Origin: Alphaproteobacteria bacterium | Lineage (GTDB): Bacteria > Pseudomonadota > Alphaproteobacteria > Micropepsales > Micropepsaceae | Direction of reading: 5' to 3' | Assembly: GCA_017308375.1 (NCBI GenBank) | Contig: JAFKEW010000058.1 | Location: 1 to 64,000 of the forward strand | Length of the DNA stretch: 64,000 nt | In this document: positions 16,882-25,189 of the stretch, one piece after another | How the letters are laid out: every line of letters starts with the position of its first letter | Position numbering within the stretch: the stretch's first letter is position 1 | Program-made: the position numbers and the translations under genes | The notes under the pieces: generated by a model | Databases searched by the model: none | Seen by the model: only the letters and a program-made list of their open reading frames with translations | What the model was told of the DNA's origin: nothing

Positions 16882-17724
16882 ATGCAGACGCTTACCGCGC
16901 TGAAAGCCTTGCATCCGGAAATCCGTGCCGATTTCACCATCGAACAGCATTGGGAACGCTATACACAAGCCGAACACGGCATCTGGCGCACGCTGTACGA
17001 ACGGCAGATGCAGATTCTGCCGGGCCGGGCGGCGGATGAATTTCTGGACGGTCTGAAAAAACTGAAACTGGTGGCGGAACGGATTCCGAATTTCGCCCGG
17101 CTGAGCGACGATCTGCAAAGGCTGACCGGATGGCGCATCGTGGCGGTGCCGTCGCTGGTGCCGGATGAAATCTTTTTCGATCATCTGGCGCACCGCCGTT
17201 TTCCCGCGGGCCGCTTCATCCGCAAACCCGAACAACTGGATTACATCGAGGAACCGGATGTTTTTCACGATGTGTTCGGCCATGCGCCGATGCTGGTCCA
17301 CCCCGTCTTCGCCGATTACATGGAAGCCTATGGCAAGGGGGGAATGCGGGCGCTGACCGAATTTCACGCCTTGAAAAATCTGGCGCGGCTCTACTGGTAT
17401 ACGGTGGAATTCGGCCTGATCGAGACCGCGAAGGGCTTGCGCATCTATGGTTCCGGCATCGTGTCGAGCCATGCCGAGACGCTTTATGCCCTCGAAAATC
17501 CGAAACCCAATCGCATCCGCTTCGAGCTGGAGCGGGTGATGCGCACCGAATACCGCATCGATGATTTTCAGGAATCCTATTTCGTGATCCCGTCATTCGA
17601 CCGCCTGTTCGACGAGACCTACAAGGATTTTGCCGCCCTTTACCGCACGCTTCAGGCGGGGCCGACTTACCGGCCGGGCGAGGTGCTGGCGAGCGATGCT
17701 CTGGCCGCACCGAAGGCGGCATAA
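16882..17724 (+). CDS. phhA: Phenylalanine 4-monooxygenase
   Basis: The protein is 280 residues from ATG 16882 with a GAGAGG Shine-Dalgarno. The non-heme iron ligands are clear: H129 and H134 in FHDVFGHAP, and E176 in WYTVEFGL. IPNFARLSDDLQRLTGW and GSGIVSSHAET are also characteristic. It lacks the N-terminal ACT regulatory domain, as usual for bacterial enzymes. It uses tetrahydropterin and O2 to convert Phe to Tyr. A Phe/Leu-type dehydrogenase is divergent from it. Confidence 0.94.
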   Translation: MQTLTALKALHPEIRADFTIEQHWERYTQAEHGIWRTLYERQMQILPGRAADEFLDGLKKLKLVAERIPNFARLSDDLQRLTGWRIVAVPSLVPDEIFFDHLAHRRFPAGRFIRKPEQLDYIEEPDVFHDVFGHAPMLVHPVFADYMEAYGKGGMRALTEFHALKNLARLYWYTVEFGLIETAKGLRIYGSGIVSSHAETLYALENPKPNRIRFELERVMRTEYRIDDFQESYFVIPSFDRLFDETYKDFAALYRTLQAGPTYRPGEVLASDALAAPKAA

Positions 17725-18325
17725 CGGATTTGCCCTTGCGCCGGATGCGCACGCAGACGCGGGTTTGCCGGATGATGGCGACGAGGAACGGCACGGCCCG
17801 GTGCGGCAGATGGGTGCGGAACCAGGCGAGGCGGAGACGCATCGCCTTCAGATAGGTGCTGAGCGCCTTCTGGAACGCGCGCTGGGCGGCGGTGTGGGCG
17901 CCGTGGCGGCAGGCGTTGCGGTTGCCGAGGGGCGCACCGCCCTTCGATTTGAGCCGCAAACCCTTGGTCCGGCGGGAGAAAGCCGGTCCGGTTGTTTTGG
18001 GGAATTTTACCTCCCCCCTCCCCTCAGCTTTTTGGCCCCCAGCTTTCTGGCCCACATCTTTCTGGCCCCCGTCCTTTTCAGGCCAGACGAAGCGGGGCGG
18101 CGGGGAGTGTGCGATGACAGACGTGGCCGCGGCAGGCAAAGCGGTGGCGTGGAGGGCGGCGCCCTCTGCCAGCAGGGGCGCGATGTGCGCAATGGCACGG
18201 AGAAAGGCGCGTTTTTCACCTGGCGCAGAGGCCGCACGCGCATGGGCGGCACAGGCCTGCGACAGGCGTGCCAGTGATTGCAGATCGGCCCACAGGAGAG
18301 CGGCAAGAGGTTCGAGACTGTTCAT
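17216..18325 (-). CDS. Hypothetical protein with GAPLGNRNACRHG motif; 3' end doubtful
   Basis: The frame opens at ATG 18325 (a TTG at 18334 is upstream). The first about 200 residues look like a real but unknown protein: an Ala/Leu-rich helical N-terminus (1-65), a low-complexity GGQK repeat (86-100), and GGAPLGNRNACRHGAHTAAQRA (129-150), a motif common in small uncharacterised and phage-related proteins. From 17724 downward the frame runs antisense through phhA for 509 bases with an Arg/Pro-rich sequence that looks like a shadow. The true gene may have lost its stop by a frameshift near 17730-17760, or the whole frame may be spurious. No function is proposed. Confidence 0.35.
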   Translation of the reverse strand: MNSLEPLAALLWADLQSLARLSQACAAHARAASAPGEKRAFLRAIAHIAPLLAEGAALHATALPAAATSVIAHSPPPRFVWPEKDGGQKDVGQKAGGQKAEGRGEVKFPKTTGPAFSRRTKGLRLKSKGGAPLGNRNACRHGAHTAAQRAFQKALSTYLKAMRLRLAWFRTHLPHRAVPFLVAIIRQTRVCVRIRRKGKSVMPPSVRPEHRSPAPRPAGKSAPPEACGKGRQNPCRSRRTGGRMTGSRNRIPENHRCGIRCASPAPARSGCDWVSDFRGHKASRHGSTRCRNHRCASPSRSRSGRIPPYTSRAAPDFSRREIRSAPAFPPCHRLPCNRRRRGGPASAHGRTHREKHPVPRCNPVVRVCG

Positions 18326-18479
18326 GCCGCCCAATATGGGGCCTGTTCCGGGGGTGGTGGATAACGAAAAGGCAAAAATGTCGTGGGGCGAGCTTGACGC
18401 TTGCGTGGCGGCGACACGACAATGCCTGGTTGCGGCTGGTCAATGACCATCGACCAGCCGGGGGTATTTGGGGGATCAG

Positions 18480-18974
18480 ATGAAATTTTCGGGACTGGCG
18501 GCGCTTGGCGCGGCCGCCGCATTCGGCCTTGCCGGATGCGGGACGATTACGCAGGGCACAACACAGGAGATCGCTGTCTCAAGTGCCCCTTCGGGTGCTC
18601 ACTGCACGATGACACGGAACGGCATACTGATCGCGAAGGTTAAAAAGACGCCGGAAAGCGTCAAGGTCAACAAACGCAAATACGCCATTCTGTTGAACTG
18701 TGAACACGATGGTTATCAGCCGGCGAGCCTCACGCTGGAAAGCGGCTATGGTGCGGGAACATTCGGCAATATCCTGCTCGGCGGCGTGGTTGGCTGGGGA
18801 ATCGACTCCGCCACGGGTGCCGACAACAAATATCCGAGCACGGCTTTCATAGATTTCACCGCGCCGGCGAAGCAGACGGCAGCACCGCAAGCGGCGCCAG
18901 CACAAACGGCCACGCCACAACCGCCCGCGAATGCCGAACCGGCCATTACTACCAAGCCGAGCCCAACCTCGTAA
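18480..18974 (+). CDS. Putative lipoprotein with PEGA-like domain
   Basis: The protein is 164 residues from ATG 18480, with a G-rich Shine-Dalgarno at 18470. The N-terminus is a lipoprotein signal ending in GLAGC. The next segment (SSAPSGAHCTMTRNG, TPESVKVNKRKYAILLNCEHDGYQ) resembles a PEGA surface-layer-type beta domain. A glycine-rich hydrophobic stretch (AGTFGNILLGGVVGWGIDSATG) follows, then an Ala/Pro/Thr-rich tail. It is probably anchored in the outer membrane, facing the periplasm; its role is unknown. A large hairpin follows the stop. Confidence 0.75.
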   Translation: MKFSGLAALGAAAAFGLAGCGTITQGTTQEIAVSSAPSGAHCTMTRNGILIAKVKKTPESVKVNKRKYAILLNCEHDGYQPASLTLESGYGAGTFGNILLGGVVGWGIDSATGADNKYPSTAFIDFTAPAKQTAAPQAAPAQTATPQPPANAEPAITTKPSPTS

Positions 18975-18993
18975 GGGCGCTTGCCGATTTACA

Positions 18994-19047
18994 GCACAAT
19001 CGATGGTCTGTCATGGCCCGCCGGAGTGCGGGCCATGACAATTGTGC
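18994..19047. terminator. Long perfect hairpin between convergent genes
   Basis: A 13-bp exact stem, TGTCATGGCCCGC (19009-19021) with its complement (19028-19040), encloses a 6-base loop. A second outer arm pair, GCACAAT (18994-19000) and ATTGTGC (19041-19047), brackets it. It lies between the lipoprotein stop and the convergent DsbD-like stop. It may act as a bidirectional transcription stop; there is no long T tract. Confidence 0.55.
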
Positions 19048-19057
19048 CGAAAACAGC

Positions 19058-21169
19058 TCAATGCGCGGATGTAATGGCGGCGGTGAGTTCGCCCGGCGTC
19101 AGGATCTGCGGCAGGATTTTTGCCGTTGTCGCGCCCGGCGCGAAGTAGAGATAAAGCGGCACGCCGGAACGCTGATAAGTTTCGAGCAGGCGGGTGATTT
19201 CCGGATTGCGGTTGGTCCAGTCCGCCACCAGATAGGCGACGTTGTGCTGTGCGAAGGCGGCCTGCACCGCGCTATCCGAAAACGCGACCTGTTCGTTGAC
19301 GAGACAGGTGATGCACCACGCCGCCGTCGCATTGACGAAGACGGCGCGGTTCTGTTCGCGCAAGCCGGCAAGACGGGCAGCGGTATAAGGCTGTGACGGC
19401 AGATGCGCGGTTTGCGTGGCCGCCTGTGCAGTCTGCGTGACGGTGCCCAGCTTTTGCACCGCGCCGAGGCCGAGAAGCGTCAACACAAACGCCGCGAGCG
19501 CCAGCACCGTGGTGGCGAGGCGCCAGCGTGACGAGGCATTGCGGCCCGCATTCCACAGCCAGGCGGCGAGCGCGAGTGCAACCATTGCCGCCAGCACCGC
19601 GAGCACGGCATTGGCACCCGCCTGTTGTGCCAGCACCCAGACCAGCCACACCGCGGCGCCATACATCGGGAAGGCGAGAAGCTGGCGCAGGCGCAGCATC
19701 CAGGCGCCGGGCCTGGGCAGGACGCGCAACAGACGCGGGCTGATGCCGATCAGTGCAAAGGGTGCGGCAAAGCCGAGGCCGAGTGCAAGGAAAACAGCGA
19801 GTGCAATTGCGGCAGGTTGTGTCAGCGCAAAGCCAAGCGCGGCCGCCATGAAAGGCGCGGTGCAAGGCGCGGCCACCGCCACCGCCAGTACGCCGGTGAA
19901 AAAGGCGCCCGCGGTGCCGCCCTTGCGCGTCAGCCCCTCCCCCGCCGCGAGGCCCGCAATCTCGAACACGCCGGAGAGGTTGAGCCCGACCGCGAACATC
20001 AGCAGCGCGAAGCCCGCAACCACCACCGGCTGCTGCAACTGGAAGCCCCAGCCAATCGCCTCCCCACCCGCGCGCAAGGCGACGAGAAGCCCACCCAGCG
20101 CCATCATGCTGAGGATGGCACCGGCGCTGTAGGCGAAACCTTCACGCGCCGTTTGCCGCGGGTGAGCACCGGCGGCCGAGGACAGCGCCACCGCCTTCAT
20201 CGCGAGGATAGGCAGCACACAGGGCATCAAATTGAGGATGAGGCCGCCCGCAAATGCGAAAAGGAGCGCGAGCAGAAGGCCGAAACCGGCGCGGGTGGTG
20301 GTGCCGTCAAACCGGGCGGGCGGCACCGCGCCGGGAGACGCCTTCACCTCGAGCGCCTGAACCGAACCGTCTTTCGACGTCAGCACCAGCACACCGGAGA
20401 GCGGCGGGTGTGCGGCATTGGCGGCAAATTTCGCCACCGGCGCCAGACGCAACACGATGCCATCCTTCGCGAGGCCGAGGGTTTGCGGTTCGGCACCGCG
20501 AATCTGCCCCTCCGTCAGCGGGAAGAAATCGGCTTTCGCAGGCCGGGCGGCGGCAAGCGCAGGCGCACGAAGATAAAGATCGAGCCGGTCCGGTGTGGCG
20601 GCATAGACCATCGGCCAGGGTGAGGCCTGCGGAAGTTTGGCGCGTGCGGCGGCGAAGGCCGCTTTGATCGCGGACGAAGGCGGCGCGGGATTGGCGGCGA
20701 CGGTCAGCGGCAATTCCACCGCGCCATCTTCGGGCACACAAACCTCTTTACAGACGAGCCAGGAGCCGGTGGCGCGCAAGGTGACGCGCGTGCCGGGCGC
20801 GGCATCGGCCGGCGCATGCACGGCGGTGAGAAGCCAGACCTGCCCCTCATAGCCGTAATCCATCAACGGCCCGACCGGCAGATGTTTCGGGTAAGGCCAT
20901 GCAATCGCATCGGCGGACCAGCCGGGCGGCAGTTGCCAGGCAAGCGCGGTGGGGGCGCCCGCCTCCCCCGGATTTTGCCAATAGGTGTGCCAGCCGGGGC
21001 GGATTTTCTGCTCGAACGCCACCGCCAGTTTGCCGCCTGGGGCGATTTCACTTCCCTCCCCCACCAGACGGGCGTGGACCTTGGGCAGACGGTCGATCTG
21101 GGCCGAGGCGGACAGGGGGCCGAAAACCAGAGCCGCGAGGGCCAAAAGGGCGAGGCGAAGGGCGCGCAT
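19058..21169 (-). CDS. DsbD/ScsB-type thiol:disulfide interchange protein
   Basis: The 703-residue protein has a signal peptide ending near SASAQ. The periplasmic N-terminal domain carries a CKEVC pair (about 140-144). Eight or so membrane helices follow, with LMPCVLPILAMK and VAAPCTAPFM, whose two Cys carry electrons across the membrane. A C-terminal thioredoxin-like domain with AWCITC completes the layout. It matches ScsB/DsbD proteins that move electrons from cytoplasmic thioredoxin to periplasmic partners. The gene stands alone, convergent with the lipoprotein and divergent from the MDR oxidoreductase. Confidence 0.9.
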   Translation of the reverse strand: MRALRLALLALAALVFGPLSASAQIDRLPKVHARLVGEGSEIAPGGKLAVAFEQKIRPGWHTYWQNPGEAGAPTALAWQLPPGWSADAIAWPYPKHLPVGPLMDYGYEGQVWLLTAVHAPADAAPGTRVTLRATGSWLVCKEVCVPEDGAVELPLTVAANPAPPSSAIKAAFAAARAKLPQASPWPMVYAATPDRLDLYLRAPALAAARPAKADFFPLTEGQIRGAEPQTLGLAKDGIVLRLAPVAKFAANAAHPPLSGVLVLTSKDGSVQALEVKASPGAVPPARFDGTTTRAGFGLLLALLFAFAGGLILNLMPCVLPILAMKAVALSSAAGAHPRQTAREGFAYSAGAILSMMALGGLLVALRAGGEAIGWGFQLQQPVVVAGFALLMFAVGLNLSGVFEIAGLAAGEGLTRKGGTAGAFFTGVLAVAVAAPCTAPFMAAALGFALTQPAAIALAVFLALGLGFAAPFALIGISPRLLRVLPRPGAWMLRLRQLLAFPMYGAAVWLVWVLAQQAGANAVLAVLAAMVALALAAWLWNAGRNASSRWRLATTVLALAAFVLTLLGLGAVQKLGTVTQTAQAATQTAHLPSQPYTAARLAGLREQNRAVFVNATAAWCITCLVNEQVAFSDSAVQAAFAQHNVAYLVADWTNRNPEITRLLETYQRSGVPLYLYFAPGATTAKILPQILTPGELTAAITSAH

Positions 21170-21271
21170 ACGCTTTGGCTATAGCCCTGCGCGGGCCTAA
21201 CCACCAGTTCCCCTCGCGCGTTCGTGAAACGGTGGTTAGGGTGCGGCAGCAACAAAAACAGGAGAACGGAT

Positions 21272-22279
21272 ATGGCGAAGGTCAACCGGCAATGGATTTT
21301 GAAGAAGCGGCCCGTGGGCGAGATCGGCAGCGGCGATCTGGCGCTGGTGGAAACGCCCATCCCGGCGCTGGGCCCGAACCAGTTTCTGGCCCGGACGGTT
21401 TATCTGTCGCTCGATCCCACCAACCGGATCTGGATGAGCGACATGACGCAATACATGCCGCCGGTGGAACTGGGCGCGGTGATGCGTGGCGGCACACTGT
21501 CGGTGGTTGAGGAATCGAACCATCCCGATTTCAAGCCGGGCGACATCGTGTCCGGCATTGCGGGCTGGCAGGAATATTCGGTCGAGAACGGCGGCCAGAA
21601 ATTGCCGCGCGGTCAGGTGCCGCTGTCGGCCTATATGAGCGTGCTGGGCGCGACGGGGGCGACCGCCTATTTCGGACTTCTGGATATCGGCAAGCCGAAG
21701 GCGGGCGAAACCGTTGTGGTTTCGGCCGCCGCGGGTGCAGTCGGCTCCATCGTCGGGCAGATCGCGAAGCTGAAAGGCTGCCGCGTGGTGGGCCTGGCCG
21801 GATCGGACGAGAAATGCCGCCACGTGGTGAAGGATTTCGGTTTCGACGCCTGCATCAACTACAAGACGGAAGACGTTTCCGCCGCGCTGAAACGCGAATG
21901 CCCCAACGGCATCGACGTGGATTTCGAGAATGCGGGCGGAACGATTCTGGATGCGGTGCTGGAGAACGTGAACCTGAAGGCGCGCATCGCGCTGTGCGGA
22001 TTGATCTCCACCTACAACGCCAAGGGCCCGGTGCCGGGGCCCTACAATTTCGCCAACATCCTGATGAAGCGGGTGACGGTGGAAGGCTTCATCGTGATCG
22101 ACTTCTTCCCGCGCTTCGGAGAATTCCAGGCCGAGATGGCGAAATGGGTGGCCGAAGGCAAGGTGAAGCACGACGTGCATGTGGTGAAGGGAATCGAGAA
22201 CGCGCTTTCGGCGCTGAACCTTCTGTTCACCGGCGGCAATACCGGCAAACTTCTGCTGCAGCTTTCCGGGGAACCGTAA
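21272..22279 (+). CDS. NADP-dependent MDR oxidoreductase (CurA / LTB4-dehydrogenase-like)
   Basis: The protein is 335 residues from ATG 21272 with GGAG at 21261. It is a zinc-free medium-chain reductase: no catalytic Zn ligands, a VYLSLDPTNRIWM segment typical of leukotriene B4 12-hydroxydehydrogenase/CurA-like double-bond reductases, and the cofactor turn VSAAAGAVGSIVGQIAKLKGCRVVG. These enzymes reduce alpha,beta-unsaturated ketones with NADPH. The stop is one base from the rsmD TTG start, so both are likely co-transcribed. Confidence 0.88.
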   Translation: MAKVNRQWILKKRPVGEIGSGDLALVETPIPALGPNQFLARTVYLSLDPTNRIWMSDMTQYMPPVELGAVMRGGTLSVVEESNHPDFKPGDIVSGIAGWQEYSVENGGQKLPRGQVPLSAYMSVLGATGATAYFGLLDIGKPKAGETVVVSAAAGAVGSIVGQIAKLKGCRVVGLAGSDEKCRHVVKDFGFDACINYKTEDVSAALKRECPNGIDVDFENAGGTILDAVLENVNLKARIALCGLISTYNAKGPVPGPYNFANILMKRVTVEGFIVIDFFPRFGEFQAEMAKWVAEGKVKHDVHVVKGIENALSALNLLFTGGNTGKLLLQLSGEP

Positions 22280-22280
22280 T

Positions 22281-22856
22281 TTGCGCATCACCGGCGGTGA
22301 TTTGCGCGGGCGTACATTGGCCGCGCCGGCGGATGCACGCGTGCGCCCGACCGCGGACAAGGTGCGCCAGGCGCTGTTCAACATTCTGCGCCATCACGAT
22401 TTCGGCAGCGGTTTCCGGCTGGAAGGCGCGCGCGCGATCGATCTGTTTGCGGGCACCGGGGCGCTCGGCATCGAGGCGATTTCGCACGGCGCCGCGTTCT
22501 GTCTGTTTGTGGAGGACGCCGCGGAAAGCCGCGCCCTGATCCGCGAGAATGTGGAGATGTTCGGCCTCACCGGTGCCACCAAGATCTGGCGGCGGGACGC
22601 GACGAAGCTGGGGTCGATGGCGGCGGGCGCGGGCGGGCCGTTCACGCTCGCCTTCCTCGACCCGCCCTATCACAAGGGATTGATCGCACCGGCGCTGGCA
22701 GCCCTTCGCGATGGCGGCTGGCTTTCACCCGGTGCGGTGGTGGTGTGCGAATGCGCGGGCGACGATAATATTCCGTCTACGGACGGTTTTACCCGGCACG
22801 ATGTGCGCGCCTATGGCCAGACGCGCACGGCGTTTCTGCTTTACACCCCTAATTAA
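22281..22856 (+). CDS. rsmD: 16S rRNA (guanine(966)-N(2))-methyltransferase RsmD
   Basis: A 191-residue protein starting at TTG 22281. The N-terminus MRITGGDLRGR and VRPTADKVRQALFNIL are RsmD signatures. The SAM site IDLFAGTGALGIEAISHGA and the catalytic FLDPPY (N6/N2-type) motif are intact. It methylates G966 of 16S rRNA in the assembling small subunit. It is probably co-transcribed with the upstream oxidoreductase; it converges on an MFS gene, with stops overlapping by 4 bases. Confidence 0.93.
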   Translation: MRITGGDLRGRTLAAPADARVRPTADKVRQALFNILRHHDFGSGFRLEGARAIDLFAGTGALGIEAISHGAAFCLFVEDAAESRALIRENVEMFGLTGATKIWRRDATKLGSMAAGAGGPFTLAFLDPPYHKGLIAPALAALRDGGWLSPGAVVVCECAGDDNIPSTDGFTRHDVRAYGQTRTAFLLYTPN

Positions 22857-24190
22857 GCTGGCGTCTCATCGCGCACGGTGCGTGAGGCGCGCAGGAAGGC
22901 GTAAACCACGAAGAATTCGAGCATCGTGACACCGCTGAGCGCCCAGCGCAGCGCATCCTTGCCGAAGAAGGGATGCAGCAGGTCACTTGCCGCGCCGACC
23001 ACCAGAGGCCCTGCACCAAGCCCGACCAGATTGAGCACCAGAAGATAGAACGCCCCCGCCATCGCGCGCATATGAACCGGCGCCAGCACCTGAATCACGG
23101 CGAGACACGGGCCCGACAGAAGGTTGCCGCAGAACCACGGCACAAAGAACAGGAAGAAGGCCATCACCGGTGCGATAGCGAGAAAACTGCCGAGATAAAA
23201 CGGAATCGACACCGCAATCGCAAACGTCGGCATCAACAGATACCAGCGCCGGTCACGCCTTGTCAGCCAGTCGGATGTGAAGCCGCCGATCAGCGTGCCG
23301 GCGAGACCGGAAATGCCGACGATGATGCCGAGCCAGAGGCCGACTTCGCGCGTGTCGAGCGCGAAGGACCGGATCAGGTAGGACGGCGTCCATTGCAGGA
23401 TGCCGTAAATGCAGATCGCGTGGACGCCGGAGCCGATGGCGAGCCAGCGGAACGTCTTCAGCCCCCAGAGATGACGCAGCGAAACCATGACCGGTGTCGC
23501 CGCGGCCGGTGCCACCTTGCCATCCAGAAGGCCGCGAATGGGTTCACGTGCCGTCAGATAGAAAATGAACGCCAGCAGCACACCCGGCAGGCCGATGACG
23601 ATGAACGCCATGCGCCAGCCGAAGGCGTGATTGATCCAGCCGCCGCCCGCAAGCCCGAGCAGCAGCCCGACCGAAACACCGGCGGCATAGATGGCAAGGG
23701 CCGTTGCCCGGCGCGCGGGATGAAAGTAATCGGCGATCAACGAATAGGCTGCGGGACTGAACCCCGCCTGCCCCACGCCGACACCGATGCGCGGCAGAAG
23801 CAGCGAGACAAGACCTTGCGCGAAACCGCTGATCGCGGTCATCACACTCCACAGTGCCGCCGCAATGGCGATGATGTTGCGGCGCGAATATTGATCGGCC
23901 AGGCGCGCGATCGGAATGCCCAGCGTGGCGTAGAACAACGCGAACGCAAAACCGGAGAGAAGACCCAGCACCGTATCGCTGAGGCCCAGTTCGGCGCGGA
24001 TCGGCTCCATCAAAATGGAAAGGAGCTGCCGGTCGAGGAAATTGAAGGTCGAAAGCACAAACAAAAAGCCCAGCACGTAATAGGCATGGGCGGAGATTTT
24101 CGGCGCGGCGCTGACTTCAAGATCATCGTCTAACTGCGGGGCAGCTAACTGCGGGGCAGCGGCTTCGCGGCCTGGGGCCCGGGCATCCAT
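22853..24190 (-). CDS. MFS transporter, Spinster-like
   Basis: The protein is 445 residues from ATG 24190; the upstream extension runs through intergenic repeats and is not used. Twelve membrane helices are predictable. It has MFS features: YVLGFLFVLSTFNFLDRQLLSILMEPI in helix 1, the motif A-like GIPIARLADQYSRRN, and FGWRMAFIVIGLPGVLLA. It is a close paralogue of the MFS protein at 25190-26482; both resemble Spinster-type exporters common beside aromatic and steroid degradation genes. The N-terminal tail has a 15-bp tandem duplication encoding QLAAPQLAAP. The substrate is unknown. Confidence 0.85.
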   Translation of the reverse strand: MDARAPGREAAAPQLAAPQLDDDLEVSAAPKISAHAYYVLGFLFVLSTFNFLDRQLLSILMEPIRAELGLSDTVLGLLSGFAFALFYATLGIPIARLADQYSRRNIIAIAAALWSVMTAISGFAQGLVSLLLPRIGVGVGQAGFSPAAYSLIADYFHPARRATALAIYAAGVSVGLLLGLAGGGWINHAFGWRMAFIVIGLPGVLLAFIFYLTAREPIRGLLDGKVAPAAATPVMVSLRHLWGLKTFRWLAIGSGVHAICIYGILQWTPSYLIRSFALDTREVGLWLGIIVGISGLAGTLIGGFTSDWLTRRDRRWYLLMPTFAIAVSIPFYLGSFLAIAPVMAFFLFFVPWFCGNLLSGPCLAVIQVLAPVHMRAMAGAFYLLVLNLVGLGAGPLVVGAASDLLHPFFGKDALRWALSGVTMLEFFVVYAFLRASRTVRDETPA

Positions 24191-24387
24191 CGGCGTTTCC
24201 CTGAATTTTATTGTTCTGGTTTCGTGAAATTTTGAGCCTAACGGAAATTTTAGCTTTTGCACGCCCCAGGCGCGCGCATCGGCATGCGCCAACAGAAAGC
24301 AGGGGAAAATTGCATCTGGCGGTTGAGAAAACCGGGTCGTGGGCCGGGTTGCAACCGGGATGGCGCGAGAAACACAGCACGGCTGAT

Positions 24388-24510
24388 GCGCCCCCGCTTG
24401 CGCGGGGGAGCTGTCAGCGAAGCTGACTGAGGGGGAAGCGTTACGCCCCCTCCGCTTCCCCCGGAACAAGTCCGGGGTCAGCACCTCCCCCGTAAACACG
24501 GGGGAGGAAA
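24388..24510. repeat. GC-rich palindromic intergenic repeat, copy 1
   Basis: This mosaic of short inverted repeats (CCCCCGC/GCGGGGG, CAGCGAAGCTG, GGGGGAAGCG/CGCTTCCCCC, CCTCCCCCG/CGGGGGAGG) fills most of the 328-base gap between the MFS and GST genes. A 27-base core (24403-24429, beginning CGGGGGAGCTGTC) is identical to 42245-42271. It is a dispersed palindromic element of unknown role. The remaining bases 24191-24387 show nothing recognisable. Confidence 0.7.
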
Positions 24511-24518
24511 AGATGTCC

Positions 24519-25187
24519 TTACGCCTTCGGTTCGCCGCGCATTTCCTTCTGGCGGCGGGCGAAATCGTCCTTGCCGATGCTGCTGCCGGTTTTTACCGCT
24601 TCGCGCGCGCCGACCAGCTTGAACCAGCGTTGCAGATTGGGAAGTTCCGCAAGGTCGATGCCCAGCGCCTTGTAGCCGCGGACCCAGGGCCAGGTCGCCA
24701 TGTCGGCAATCGAATAATCATCGCCGAGATATTCGCTGTCTTTCAGATGACGGTCGAGCACGCCATAGAGCCGCTTCGATTCATTGGTATAGCGGGTGAT
24801 GGCATATTCGATTTTTTCCTTCTGGTAATGGAAGTGGGCCGCCTGCCCCGCCATCGGGCCGAGGCCGCCGACCTGCCAGAACAGCCATTGCTCCACCTTT
24901 GAACGCGCGCGCCGTTCGGCGGGATAGAATTTGCCCGCCTTGTCGCCCAGATATTGCAGGATGGCACCGCTTTCAAAAATCGACAGCGGCGTGCCGCCCG
25001 GCCCATCCGGATCGACGATCGCGGGCATGCGGCCGTTGGGCGAGATTCTCAGAAAGTCCGCATGCAACTGTTCGCCCTTGCTGAGATCGACCGGCACGAT
25101 GCGATAAGGCAGCGCGCATTCTTCCAGCATGATGGTGATTTTCCAGCCATTGGGCGTGGGCCAGAAATGAAGATCGATTGGTTGCAT
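24519..25187 (-). CDS. Glutathione S-transferase, Ure2/YghU-like
   Basis: The protein is 222 residues from ATG 25187, two bases after the upstream MFS stop. The thioredoxin-like N-domain reads IDLHFWPTPNGWKITIMLEE with the glutathione-binding RMPAIVDPD and FESGAILQYLG turns. The helical C-domain follows (YSIADMATWPWVRG, the conserved Asp-containing N-capping box). The Asn/Thr-rich catalytic turn (TPNG) is typical of bacterial Ure2-like enzymes. It sits in an operon with MFS and a second, longer GST, suggesting glutathione-dependent detoxification or ether/thioether cleavage in catabolism. Confidence 0.88.
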   Translation of the reverse strand: MQPIDLHFWPTPNGWKITIMLEECALPYRIVPVDLSKGEQLHADFLRISPNGRMPAIVDPDGPGGTPLSIFESGAILQYLGDKAGKFYPAERRARSKVEQWLFWQVGGLGPMAGQAAHFHYQKEKIEYAITRYTNESKRLYGVLDRHLKDSEYLGDDYSIADMATWPWVRGYKALGIDLAELPNLQRWFKLVGAREAVKTGSSIGKDDFARRQKEMRGEPKA

Positions 25188-25189
25188 GA

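Noticed and set aside
22973..24133. Plus-strand open frame rich in Gln/Arg/His
   Set aside because: Antisense to a 12-helix MFS protein; the charged composition is the expected reverse complement of membrane helices.
24130..24163. 15-bp tandem duplication as a mobile-element scar
   Set aside because: It is in frame within the N-terminal tail of the MFS protein and is better explained as simple slippage.
24388..24510. CRISPR-like array
   Set aside because: Repeats are palindromic and irregular with no equal spacers and no cas genes.
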